Below are positions 1-10,000 of a stretch of 64,000 nt of DNA, piece by piece (positions within the stretch are counted from its first letter, which is position 1; every line of letters begins with the position of its first letter). The stretch is from a bacterium (lineage in GTDB: Bacteria; Elusimicrobiota; Elusimicrobia; Elusimicrobiales; UBA9959). The notes below the pieces were generated by a model. That model was given only the letters and a program-made list of their open reading frames with translations, was not told the origin of the DNA and made no database searches. A program made the translations under genes and the position numbers. The stretch covers positions 61,711-125,710 of the forward strand of contig JAJZPF010000004.1 of assembly GCA_021811315.1 (NCBI GenBank). Reading direction: 5' to 3'.

Positions 1-1448
1 AAGAAAACCTCAGGGTGCTTCCCCTGCGCATTGAAAGCCTTAAGGGCTTCCCGCATGCCAAGGGCCGCCCGGAGCGCCGCCGCCTGGTGGTCCTCCACGC
101 CGAACACCGGCGAGAAGATAGCCATCACCGCGTCGCCCATGAATTTATTTATCACGCCTTTGTTCTCCGTGATAGGCTTTGTAATATAGGTGAAGTATTC
201 GTTCAGAAAGCGGATCAGCTCCACTGGCGGCAGCTTCTCGCTCATCGGGGTAAAGCCGCGGATGTCGGAGAACAGAACCGTGGCCTGTATCTCCTCGCCG
301 GCAAGGTTCACCTTTCCGCTCTTCATTATCTTCTCGGCTATCTCCAGGGAAACATACCGGCCGAAAGTGTCCTTGATATGGTCGCGCTCCACCAGCCCGT
401 CGAGCATCATGTTGAAATGGCCTTTCAGCTGGCCAAGCTCGTCGGCGTAAAGCACCGAGGTCTTGCAGCTGAAATCCCCCGCCGCCACGGCTTTCATCCT
501 TCCCACAAGCGCGCTAACAGGCGTCTGCACATTGACGCGATAAAGGATTATTGAAACCGCCTGGAAGATCAAAATAATCAATACCAGGACGGCTATTATC
601 AGGATGGGGACAAGCACCCGCATATTTTCATATGAAAGCACCCACTCAAGCTTGTCTCCGTGCGAAGTGAATATCCTTCTAAGCATATCCAGGTTGAAGT
701 ACGTCGGTATGTACAGGCTCAGCAGCAGCGGAACCATGGCCAGCGAGAAGATCATCAGCGCGTAGCGAAGCGTAAGGCTTATGGCAAAACCGCGCTTGAT
801 GCCGTAAGGATTGTTCTCCAGGAAAAAAGGCTTGGCGATCCGCTGGCGAACATATAGCCCGGTCAGCTCCAGGTTCATATAGTTCACGAAGGTCGCGAGC
901 AGCATGGCCGACACTGCGAAAACCAGCTTAACCCTGAGCGGCACGGTTCCGTAAGCCGCTGAATAAGCCGTGACGTTCCAGAAGTAGCGTTGCCCGGCCA
1001 CAACCCAGCCGAGGACGAACATCACCAGCGGAAGATTGATAATACGGCGTTCTATGCGTCCCAGATCCTGCGGTTTTTTCAGGAAATAATGCTTATATAG
1101 CGGCAAAAGCCAGATGAGCAGAAAAACAAAAGAGAAATCCAGGTTCCCGGCCTTGGATTCGAACTTCACCCCCCCTTTCCCGCTAGTCTTGCCCCTCATG
1201 CTGAAAGGCTTTAGGAGCTTCTCCTTTACGGCTTTCGGGGATTCATAGACGGAACCTTTGGCCTGGGCATCGGTAAAATGCTGCAATTCCGTTTTAACCA
1301 GGCTGAGGGAGGATTCTTCAAAGAACAGTGAGTAGTTCTCAAAGAATAAGGAAGTGATCCCCCCGAAGGCCACAGCAAGGGAAAAAATCAGATATAGCCC
1401 CAGGTGGAGTTTATGGAGCTTACCGAATATTTTTGAAATTATTTTCAT
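1..1448 (-). CDS. Membrane-bound class III adenylate/guanylate cyclase, 3' end outside window
   Basis: The minus-strand frame opens with ATG at 1448 and stays open to the left edge, giving about 482 residues before the window cuts the C-terminus. The N-terminal ~320 residues contain several hydrophobic segments (one near residues 15-35, a cluster around 100-330), so it is an integral membrane protein. A HAMP-like stretch follows (QTPVSALVGRMKAVAAGDF). The cyclase homology domain then begins with LFSDIRGFT, whose Asp is the first metal ligand, and NKFMGDAVMAIF, with the substrate-contacting Lys and second metal Asp. The later Asn/Arg transition-state motif lies beyond the edge. The Lys before FMGD favours ATP as substrate (family knowledge). 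It makes a cyclic nucleotide second messenger at the inner membrane. No receptor-type sensor domain is recognised in the N-terminal part. Confidence 0.88.
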   Translation of the reverse strand, partial: MKIISKIFGKLHKLHLGLYLIFSLAVAFGGITSLFFENYSLFFEESSLSLVKTELQHFTDAQAKGSVYESPKAVKEKLLKPFSMRGKTSGKGGVKFESKAGNLDFSFVFLLIWLLPLYKHYFLKKPQDLGRIERRIINLPLVMFVLGWVVAGQRYFWNVTAYSAAYGTVPLRVKLVFAVSAMLLATFVNYMNLELTGLYVRQRIAKPFFLENNPYGIKRGFAISLTLRYALMIFSLAMVPLLLSLYIPTYFNLDMLRRIFTSHGDKLEWVLSYENMRVLVPILIIAVLVLIILIFQAVSIILYRVNVQTPVSALVGRMKAVAAGDFSCKTSVLYADELGQLKGHFNMMLDGLVERDHIKDTFGRYVSLEIAEKIMKSGKVNLAGEEIQATVLFSDIRGFTPMSEKLPPVELIRFLNEYFTYITKPITENKGVINKFMGDAVMAIFSPVFGVEDHQAAALRAALGMREALKAFNAQGKHPEVF

Positions 1449-1583
1449 GGTCAAAAAAGAGAGTTCCCGCTGTCTTTCAATCTCCTTATTCTAATAAATA
1501 ACTCTGGGCAAAAGCCGGTATTTGTCATTTTTTGCCATTTTAGCAGCCCCCTCTCCGTAAATCTCCACCATGACGCCAGGGTC

Positions 1584-1620
1584 AAAAAAACTCCCGGCAA
1601 ACCTTTCGGTTTGCCGGGAG
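1584..1620 (-). terminator. Rho-independent terminator of the 177-residue secreted protein gene
   Basis: A perfect 13-bp inverted repeat (CTCCCGGCAAACC and its complement, 4-nt loop) at 1591-1620 is followed on the minus strand by seven T residues (1584-1590). It lies 21 nt after the stop codon of the gene ending at 1641 and separates it from the cyclase gene. Confidence 0.93.
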
Positions 1621-1640
1621 CTCAAGCGGGCGGATACTTA

Positions 1641-2174
1641 TTAGGGGTTGACGGCCGCGTCTATGGTATTGATAATCCCGTGAACAATACCGACCTCATC
1701 CGGATCCACGCTGTTGCCGTGGCCGTTAACAGCGTCTACAGTCTCGATTGCATGGGAACCCACATGTTCGACATATTCTACTACGGTGTCAAGATCTTCC
1801 CCCCACGTAGATTTATTCTGGCTCAGGAGCGCCGCCTCGGCGGTTCCGGAAGCGAGCGGCTTTACTTTGGAGCCGAGTTTGCCTATTTTCGAAGCTTTCG
1901 CATTGCAGATATCTTTTTCGGTCCGGGCGGGAGCTCCCTGGGCGTTCCCCTGTTCAGCGTAAACTACGGAGGAGTCGGAGCCGCGCTTCGCTTTCGAGCC
2001 GGTATAAAAGCCGTCGAGCATATTCCCGGCTTCGCTGAAATTCTTGTTCATATCTATGGAAGATATTTTATCGCCAGCCCCCGCAAGGTTCCCCATCGCG
2101 CCGCTGTCGGCCATAGCGCAGGAAGCTGCCGCTATTACCGCGAAGACCGCTATCAGTATATTGTTCTTTTTCAT
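1641..2174 (-). CDS. Small secreted protein of unknown function
   Basis: 177 residues. The start at 2174 is preceded by an AAAGGA ribosome binding site. Residues 1-22 form a signal peptide (KKNN, hydrophobic core, AAASCAMA|DS); the Cys in AASC makes lipidation possible but the lipobox is poor, so signal peptidase I cleavage after AMA is at least as likely. The mature part is Gly/Ala/Lys rich with no recognised domain; the acidic C-terminal half (about 120-177) contains VDPDEVGIVHGIINTIDAAV. I do not recognise the family. It is monocistronic, with a strong terminator downstream and the structured RNA A about 240 nt upstream in the same orientation. Confidence 0.75.
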   Translation of the reverse strand: MKKNNILIAVFAVIAAASCAMADSGAMGNLAGAGDKISSIDMNKNFSEAGNMLDGFYTGSKAKRGSDSSVVYAEQGNAQGAPARTEKDICNAKASKIGKLGSKVKPLASGTAEAALLSQNKSTWGEDLDTVVEYVEHVGSHAIETVDAVNGHGNSVDPDEVGIVHGIINTIDAAVNP

Positions 2175-2255
2175 GATTATTTTCCTTTTTTTAAGCCCGC
2201 TTAGATTTTGTGCCGCTATGACCGCTACAGAGCATTTTTTATGCCACGCGATAAA

Positions 2256-2360
2256 ATAGGGGCCGGATCCGGCTTCCCCCTATAAAATAATAAGGAGGCC
2301 GGCTTTAAGCGCAAATATATTTTCATTTGAAAACAAAAATATTCTCGGATGAGAATATTT
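2256..2360 (-). terminator. Two terminator-like hairpins after RNA A
   Basis: Two palindromes lie between RNA A and the 177-residue protein gene. One (2337-2360) has a perfect 10-bp AT-rich stem, AAATATTCTC and its complement around GGAT, with TTTTTGTTTT following on the minus strand. The other (2256-2283) has outer arms ATAGGGG/CCCCTAT around the palindrome GCCGGATCCGGC, followed by TTTTAT. They could be backup terminators for RNA A or operator sites for the downstream gene; the sequence does not decide. Confidence 0.35.
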
Positions 2361-2410
2361 AGCAGGCAAGCAGCCAAAAATCCGGAAAAGCGCCCCGCCA
2401 GTTTCTATAT

Positions 2411-2440
2411 AAAATTGAGAGCCCCCGTGAACGGGGGCTC
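2411..2440 (-). terminator. Terminator of RNA A
   Basis: A near-perfect stem GAGCCCCCG/CGGGGGCTC at 2419-2440 is followed on the minus strand by TCAATTTTATA. The same hairpin, with a changed loop, ends RNA B. Confidence 0.75.
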
Positions 2441-2839
2441 TTCAATTGGCACACAGGCCAGGGTACTTGGGAACAACAGACCACGTAAGGGGCGACCGGG
2501 AACCGAGAGGCGCAAGCGCCGAAGACCAAGGGCCGGAACACCCACCCGGGAGCAGAACCGCCGCAGGCGGACCGCCGAACCAGGACCCCGGCGACCGCGC
2601 CGCCCGAAAAGGGCAGGAGACGGACCGGAGAACACCCCGAAGAACGCGTTGCAGCACCGCGGAAACAGCCGACTCCGCAAGGACGCCGAGCCAGCGCTGG
2701 CAGCGAACCGGGGGAAACCGCGTCGTGGCCGGGGGCAGAGCCCCGCGGGCCGGAACCGCAACACCGAGACCAGCTCGACCGCAACTCCCGAGATCATCTC
2801 GACTACTCCGCCGACGCGCTATAAAGAGAACAAGACTAC
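2414..2839 (-). ncRNA. Structured RNA A, ~425 nt, unknown family (paralogue of RNA B at 49.4-49.75 kb)
   Basis: The transcript is inferred from a consensus minus-strand promoter at 2846-2874 and a hairpin terminator at 2411-2440. It is unusually GC rich, pyrimidine rich on this strand, and full of short hairpins, for example GGCGC-TT-GCGCC near 2510, CCGCC-TGC-GGCGG near 2570 and GCCC-TTTTC-GGGC near 2605. RNA B aligns along its whole length, with long identical blocks separated by variable ones. At least one helix shows a compensatory change: CCGCC/GGCGG here is CCGTC/GACGG in B. Several frames are open across it, but none has a ribosome binding site and none is conserved with B, so I read it as non-coding. 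It does not match RNase P, tmRNA, SRP or 6S as I know them. It may act in trans or be a very long terminated leader of the gene downstream. Confidence 0.72.
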
Positions 2840-2845
2840 ATACCG

Positions 2846-2874
2846 AGTATAACAGACGGCCCTTGACTTGTCAA
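2846..2874 (-). promoter_or_regulatory. Consensus sigma70 promoter of RNA A
   Basis: On the minus strand, TTGACA (2869-2874) and TATACT (2846-2851) are separated by exactly 17 nt. The spacer, AGTCAAGGGCCGTCTGT, differs from that of RNA B at only two positions. Predicted start is near 2839. The -35 region lies in a short palindrome (CCCTTGACTTGTCAAGGG), so a dimeric regulator could bind here. Confidence 0.85.
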
Positions 2875-2902
2875 GGGGTCGTATTCAATTGCTAATTACG
2901 AA

Positions 2903-2948
2903 TTAAAAGTGCACAGTTTTTAATCGATTTACGTTTTAAAAGTGCACA
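2903..2948. repeat. Two direct repeats TTAAAAGTGCACA, 33 bp apart
   Basis: Identical 13-bp copies at 2903-2915 and 2936-2948, about three helical turns apart, lie 30-75 bp upstream of the RNA A promoter and are absent from the corresponding place upstream of RNA B. They could be regulator sites or a remnant of a transposon end; the rest of 2875-3041 shows nothing else. Confidence 0.5.
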
Positions 2949-3041
2949 CCCGCCTGACTTTTCAAAATTCCTAATAGGGGTTGTCTGGCCGGGCAGAATA
3001 TTGCCTCGTGTTTACGTCGAGAAATATAACATTTTTTACGG

Positions 3042-4016
3042 TTAAAATTTCTTCTTCAGCGTAATGCGCTGTGTGCTGCCAAGAGCACCCTCCGGAGACA
3101 TCGCATAATCCAGGTCGGCATTCATCAGTTTGATACCCGCTCCCGCGCTGAACGCGCCCGCGGCGCTCTGGCCCGCGCCGCCGTTCACACCGCCGCGCAG
3201 GCTCAGACCGGTCATTGTTCCAGGCCCGCCGAATAATGCATATTCGGTGCCCAAGCTGTAGGTCGTGTACTTGTCGTACACGTAACGCCTAGTGTCAAAG
3301 TTCAGCATGAACCCGGCTATCGGCATAAACATTATCCCGGCGCTCACGCTTAAAGGCAACTGGTCACGCTGTGAAATATATTTTATTCCGGGGCCAAGAT
3401 TCTGTACGGCGAGACCCACAGACACGGGGATGCCTCTTAAACCGCGCTTTACGCCCAGGTCCACGGCATATCCCGTGCCTTTAACACCGGCTATAGAGCT
3501 CTCTATATATTTTACGGCCCCGCCTACGCTATATCTGCCGTATTGTTTTGCCAGGGCAAGGCTTGCGGCCTGATCGTATGCTGAATAGCCGCCACTTCTG
3601 GACCTTGAGGCCGTACGACCTTCCATGCTTCCGCTGGATAGCCTGGCGAAACTTAAGCCCATCTTCAAACCTGGCGAGCCAGGCAGGGCGAAACCCGCGC
3701 CTACAAAGTCATGCACTGTGCCTAAATACAGGGCACTATGGCTTAAGGCAGCCTCGCCTTTGCTCATTGAGGCAAGGCCGGCAGGATTGTATGCTATGGC
3801 GCTTATTCCCATCGCGGATGCCGCCCCGGCGGACGACATAGCCCCAGCCCTTGCATCCGTGTCTATACGCAGGAACTCCGCGCCGCTTTCAAGCGCCTCG
3901 CTTATCTTTACCGACGGGGTAAAAACAAATACCAGCGCCGCGCCCAATACCCATGGCCTTGAAAGTAAATAGACAATGCGGTTCATCATGTCATGAGGGT
4001 TAGTTTTATTTTTCAT
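3042..4016 (-). CDS. PorV/PorQ-like outer-membrane beta-barrel protein
   Basis: 324 residues. A hydrophobic signal segment (about 15-40) precedes ESGAEFLRIDTDARAGAMSS and the GISAIAYNPAGLA motif typical of the PorV/PorQ (UPF0164) family. The rest is a series of alternating amphipathic strands ending in a terminal aromatic (LKKKF), as expected of an outer-membrane barrel. In Bacteroidota, PorV shuttles cargo with a type IX C-terminal domain. Here the gene lies 9 nt after the giant protein that carries such a domain, its GAGGAGGG ribosome site overlapping the giant's stop codon, so the two are translationally coupled. The N-terminus is slightly long; an internal Met at residue 10 or 11 is an alternative start. 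The cargo relation is inference; family membership is well supported. Confidence 0.82.
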   Translation of the reverse strand: MKNKTNPHDMMNRIVYLLSRPWVLGAALVFVFTPSVKISEALESGAEFLRIDTDARAGAMSSAGAASAMGISAIAYNPAGLASMSKGEAALSHSALYLGTVHDFVGAGFALPGSPGLKMGLSFARLSSGSMEGRTASRSRSGGYSAYDQAASLALAKQYGRYSVGGAVKYIESSIAGVKGTGYAVDLGVKRGLRGIPVSVGLAVQNLGPGIKYISQRDQLPLSVSAGIMFMPIAGFMLNFDTRRYVYDKYTTYSLGTEYALFGGPGTMTGLSLRGGVNGGAGQSAAGAFSAGAGIKLMNADLDYAMSPEGALGSTQRITLKKKF

Positions 4017-4025
4017 AATCCCTCC

Positions 4026-7000
4026 TCAGCGTACCACCGCGAACTTCCCTGTCTTCTTCAGTTTCTGACCGGCTTTCTGCGCCTCTATGTAGTAAAGGTA
4101 AACCCCGGTCGGGATATGGCCGCGCCAGGTGTATTCATAGGCGTAACTCAGGCCATTGCCGTCGTCCAGTTCGGCGGGCAGTCCTGTAAGCGTGTACTCA
4201 TGCGCCGTCCGGCCGCTTACGGTGTAGATGGTTATTTTCACGCTGTCGGCGATACCGGTTTCTATGTGGAATGTGGGGGCGTCGGCGCCTTTGGCCGGAT
4301 TCGGGAACACGTAAACCTCGCCCAGCCTGAACGCGGGGTCCGGGCCGGTTAAAGCGGATACGCTGGCCGATACCCGCGCGAAAGCGGATTTACCGAAGGT
4401 TCCTTTAATAGACCCGGCCGGCGATACTATAGGCGCGGCTACAGGCATACCCAATTTCACTATACGGCCGGTCTCCCTGTCGGACGTGTAGAGCTCACCG
4501 CCGGGGCCGAACGCGGCCAGGCCGGGCTTCTTAAAGACGGTACTCAGCGGGTCATTCCGGTCTTCCTCTTCGGCTTCTTTCCCGCTTTTCCCGGTTTTGG
4601 AACCATGTCTTTCATCATCCGGTCCGGATATCCCGTCTTTGTGCTTCTCCTTGTCTTCCGGATGTTCCCGGCCGAAACTGAGCGTTATCCGGCCTTTGCG
4701 GTCCAGCTTATGGATAAACCCCGTGCCCGCGTCGGTCACTATTACACACTCGCCGTCGGGGCTGGCGGCTATGCCGTACGGTTTCTTGAATGCTTTGCCT
4801 GTTATAACGCTTAACAGTCCGCCCGCGGGGCCGTATTTGAACAACCTTCCGCCTTTCGTGTCGGCCACGTAAATGCTGCCCGCTTCGTCCACAGCTATGC
4901 CGGCCGGTTCAGCCAGGGCCGGATCATTTTCATCTTCTTCTTTCTCCCCCTCTTCGTCTTTCTCCCGCTCGTCCACGGGCGGCAGGACTATGCGCATAAG
5001 CGGTTTGCCGTCACGGCCGAACTTTTGGATGCTGCCCGCTTTGGCGTCGGTAACATAGATGTTGCCGATGGCGTCCAAAGCAAGACCGCGCGGGCTATGG
5101 AACAAATCATTTTTCCCGCCGTCCTCGTCTTCCCCCCGGCCGCCGGTCTTATGCCCGCGCTTTTCTTCCCCGCCTATAACCAGGCGTATTTCTCCGTCAG
5201 GGGACAACTTTACCACGCGCTTGTTGCCGGTATCGGCCACGTAGACGGCGCCTTCTTTATCCACGGCAAGACCCGCCGGTTCGTTCAAACGGAGCGCGAC
5301 GGGGATATCGTCTTTCTCCTTGCCGGCGTGTTCTTCCGCGCCATAATACCTGACGAAGCCGCCCGTCGATGTGTAGACCGCCACCCGGTCATTGCCGGTG
5401 TCGGCCACAAATATCCATCCCTGGCCATCCACCACGGCGCCTTCGGGCTCTTTGAACATGCCGCCGCGCCCGCCCAGGCTCAGCTGCACCGAGGGCTTGC
5501 CTATCCGGATGTTCACCTGTTTGACGGCCGCGTTCTCCACCAGGTCCACGGCGCTCAGGCGGATAGTGTAGGCGCCGTCCAGTCCGGCGGGGTCGAACAG
5601 ACCTATAGCGTTCGTTGTTATATTCACGGAGCCGGAACTTATCGGCAGATAGCCGCCCTGCGCGTCGGCGCCGGGGGCATATTCAAGACGCCAGCTGTTC
5701 ATATACTTGTCGCTTACCGTGCCGTATACGGTGAACGTGGAATTGTAGATGCTGCAGATTTCCTTGAAACTTTCGCCGGGACAGTCGAATTTAAGCACAG
5801 GCGGCTCGTCGTCCAGCTCGTAGGACGCGGTGCTTGGCGGCTCCGCGTTTTGCACATTGTCCACCGACCAGTAACGCATTATGTTCATGCCGCGGCTGGT
5901 TAAGGCGAACGGCGTAAGATAGGGGACCGACGGGGAAGCGCCTATGGAATAATATATGGCGTTCAGGCCCGAGGCAACACCGCCGGACAGCGGGTCGGCC
6001 GCTTCAAGCGTGAGGCTGGTTTTCGCGGATACCAGCGTATAGCCGGCCAGTTCGTATTTGGGCCGGCCCGTGGTCAGTTTGCTCGCGGGCGGGGTATTGT
6101 CCACGGCCAGTTTCAACGTATGCGCGGGCTCGGCGTTCCGCACACGGTCCAGGGAATAATACTCGAGCGTATGCAGTCCCTCAGCGGCTATCGTGAAGCT
6201 GCCCAGATATACCTGCCAATTGCCGCTGTCTACCCTGTATTTAGTGAGCATCACGCCTGAGGCTGTATCGTTGCTTAGCGGGTCGGCGGGTGTAAGAACT
6301 ATACCGGAATCTTTGGTGAGATAGATCTTCTCCTCACCGGGCGCTGAATACCGCACACCACTTATAGACAGCACAGTAGCAGGCGCCGTATTATCAACCC
6401 ACAACTCGGCGGCTTTTACCGCTTCCGTATTGTTCACATAGTCTATGGAGTAGAAGGAAACAATGCGCTTGCCTTCGGTGTTCAGCTTGAACCTGGAATA
6501 ATCGCCGAACGCGCCGCCGTCCACGGTATATTTTGTCTCTTTGACGCCTACGAAAACTTCGTTCACGACCGGGTCAGCGGCTGTGATCACAATGTCAGTC
6601 CGCTGGCTGATATATTGCTTATCAGTATGCGACTGATCACCGGACAATGATAGTTCGGTCTGTGGCTTGGTACCATCAACATAGACAGCCGTAGACTTCG
6701 TTATCTCTGTATTGCTCACATTATCTTTAGCGCTGAAGTTAACGGTCCTTATGCCCTCGGCAAGGCCAAAGGGGGCGGAGTATTTATTCTTCGCCACTGC
6801 GTCTATCCCGTAGTATATCCCCTCCACGCCCGAGGCCACCGCGCTGATAACAGGGTCCGCACTTTCAAACGCAATGCTGCCAAGGGCGTTGAGATAGAAT
6901 TTCCCGCCTTTTTCGATCCGGTCGCCGGACGCCAGCCACCGGCTTACCGGCGCTGTGGCGTCGCTTTGTACTTCGAGAATGTGTTCTGCCTCCACATTCC

Positions 7001-10000
7001 CCACATTATCTATTGCACGGTATTTTATGGAATGCCGGCCTTCCGTGAATTTCAGGGGCTGTGTATACTTTAGCCACGGTCCCGAGTCTATCGCAGTCTC
7101 TATAAGTTTAACACCGGAGGCGACTTCACTTGCGAGCGGGTCAGCGGCTGTGAATGTCAACCCGCTGGCCGGTGTGATATAGCGCACTCCGTCTTTAATA
7201 TACAACGGCTCGGAGATATTAAACGCAGTGACCGGAGCCGTGTTATCCACATAAATTTGCGTAGACTTGAATACCTCGATATTCTCAACAAGGTCCGTCG
7301 ACCGATAGGTTATCGTATGCTTGCCTTCGCCCAGCGATATCGGCTGGGCATAAATTTTAAGGGCGCCTCCATTATCAGCGTATTCTATTTTCTTTACACC
7401 GGCCGCTCCGCCGGCGACAACAGGATCCCAGGCCGCAAAGCCGTATTCTGTGGCCAAAGAGGCGTAGAAAATCCCTGGTTCTGTTCCGGAATACTGTCTG
7501 CCGCCAATGATATTAAGAGCACTCGACGGGGCTGTCGCATCCACCCACAATTCGGCAGTTTTCACAGTTTCGATATTATTCACATAGTCCGCGGAATAAT
7601 AGGAAACCAACCGCTTGCCCTCGGAACTCAATTTAAATTGCGAATAATCGCTGAATCCGCCGCTATCCACCGCGTATTTAGTTGCCTTAACGCCGACGGA
7701 AACTTCGTTCACGACCGGGTCGGCTGCGGCTATCAATATATCCGTCCGCCGGCTGATGTACTGCCTGTCATTTTTATACTGGTCGCCGGATACAGTCAAC
7801 TCGGTGAACGGCTTTGTGGCGTCCACATAAATTACTGTAGATTTCACCACTTCAGTATTGCCTACATTATCTATCGCCTTGTAATTCAGGATCCGCACAC
7901 CTTCAGCAAGACCGAATAGGGAAGTATATTTTGCGGCGGGTGCGGCGTCTATGCCGTAGTAAATATTCTCGAGCCCGGAAGCCACATTGTTCACTAAGGG
8001 GTCGGCGCTTTCAAGCGCGATCCGGCCTAAAGAGTTAAAGTAGAATTTGCTCCCGCGCTCTATCCAATCGCCGCTGGACACCGACCATTTGCTTGCCGGC
8101 GCAGTATTGTCGCACTGAACTTCAAGGACGTGCTCCGCCTCCACATTTCCCACATTATCTATGGCACGGTATTTTATCGTGTGCCGGCCCTCGGTAAATT
8201 TCAGGGCCTGCGTATACTTAATCCACGGTCCAGAGTCTACCGCAGTTTCTATACGCTCAACACCAGCGGCAACTTCATTCGAAAGCGGGTCAGCCGCAGC
8301 AAATGTCAAAGCGCTCGCCGGCGTTATATAGCGCGCGCCGTCTTTAAGGTACAGCGGCTCGGAGATATTGAATGAGGTAACAGGCGGCGTCGCATCTATA
8401 AATACCGAGCTGGACTTTTCCACTTCCAGGTTCTCCAGATTATCTTTGCTGCGGTACTTAATCAAGTACCCGCCGTCGGCCGCGGGCAGGGTGAATTTAA
8501 GAGGCGCGGTTGAAACAACGGCGGCGTTTATGCTGTAGGCCGTTTCCTTCACGCCGCTCGCAAAGGCGCCAGGGTCTATGGGTGCAAGCTCAAAAAGCGT
8601 CCAGGTTGAGACGTAATTCAGATAAGCCGGCCCCGAAACGCGGTTGAACGCCGTTTGCGGCGCGGTATTATCCACTATGAACGTACTGATAATTATTTTT
8701 TCAATATTTCCCAACACATCCCCTGAATTATAGGAAAGGCCGTATATTCCATCGGCCTCCTGGTCAAGCCTGAAGGTAGAGGCGAATATCGCCCCCTGCC
8801 GCGGGCTTGCATTCTCGAACGAAAGTCCCCTTATCGACCCTATACCATCGACCCCGACACTTAAACTCTGTTTCTTTACACCCAGGCCGCTGTTATCCAT
8901 GGCGGACACCAGGTCGTCTATGCTGGACAGGGTGAAGGTGGTCCTTGCAGTCACATAGGGAGCCGGGCCAGCGCCTTGATATTTATCTCCAGTTGTAGAC
9001 AAGGCCGTCCTGGGCGCCAGCACGTCGTGAACAACTTCAAAGGTACCGCCGGAGAGGGTATCCGTATTATCGGCGAAATCCGTGGCGCTTACCGTCAGCC
9101 GCCAGATACCGTCGTCAATATCGAGCGGCTCTATGGACTGGCCGTTAGCTACGGCTATAACAGCAGGCCTGTTCCCGCGCGGGCTGCCTCTGTCCCCGGT
9201 CTGTACAAGGAATGCCCCGAAGACAGGCGCAGGGTCCAGGTTATCTTGCACACCAAATCCAAAGTAAATATTACCGCGCGTCGCCACAAATATCTGCCCG
9301 GCAGCAGGCGAAGATATCGTTATAGTTGGCGAGGTCTGGTCTATATTCATCGTGGCGGTGGAATAGGCGATATTTCCTGCCAGGTCGCGGCACCAGCCGA
9401 TAGCCTTCTGATCTTTGCCCTCGCCAGCCACGGTCATGGATGAGCATTCTTCAACGCCTGATGAAGTATCACTGCCCCGGAACACGACATTTACAGAGCC
9501 GCTGTTCCAGCCGCCGGCATTTGGAGGCGGATCAAGCAGATGATCCATCATAGGCGCGGTAGTGTCTATAGCGAAATCAATAACCTTTGCGGGTTCCTTG
9601 TTTCCGGCCATATCCTCCGCGTAGAAGCTGAAATTGTGATTTCCTTCGGAGGAAACTACGATAGGCTGCATATACGCGGTATAGGCGGCCCCATCCAGGG
9701 AATACAGAAGCCCTTTTATTCCGGATGCGGGATCAGTAGAGGCAAGAACCACCGTTATAGGAGAGGAATACCAGCCGTTCCTATATATTCCGGAAACCGC
9801 CGCCGTGCTGAGAGGCGCGGTTTTGTCGATATTTACTCCGGCGGCAAGAATACCTTTCGAGTTACCGGCATAGTCATAGACCATACCTGAAGTGGAAATA
9901 TTCACGCCTTCTCCGGTAAGCAGGATATCGGCGGGGCAGGATTTAACCCCGGATAATCTGTCGGCACAGGTGAATTTCAGGGCCACATCCGAATTATTCC

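Noticed and set aside
2414..2839. Reading RNA A and B as plus-strand RNAs, since that strand is rich in GGA motifs in loops, like CsrB-type sponges.
   Set aside because: Both copies have perfect promoters and T-tailed terminators for the minus strand and nothing comparable for the plus strand. The GGA richness is noted but not used.
2414..2839. RNase P RNA, tmRNA, SRP RNA or 6S RNA.
   Set aside because: None of the universally conserved segments that I know for these RNAs is present on either strand, and two copies would be unusual.
2349..2895. Overlapping open frames of 70-167 codons on both strands in the RNA A region (and similar ones at 49312-49738).
   Set aside because: All frames are open because of GC content, none has a ribosome site, and the frames are not kept between the two homologous copies, which differ by non-multiple-of-three gaps.
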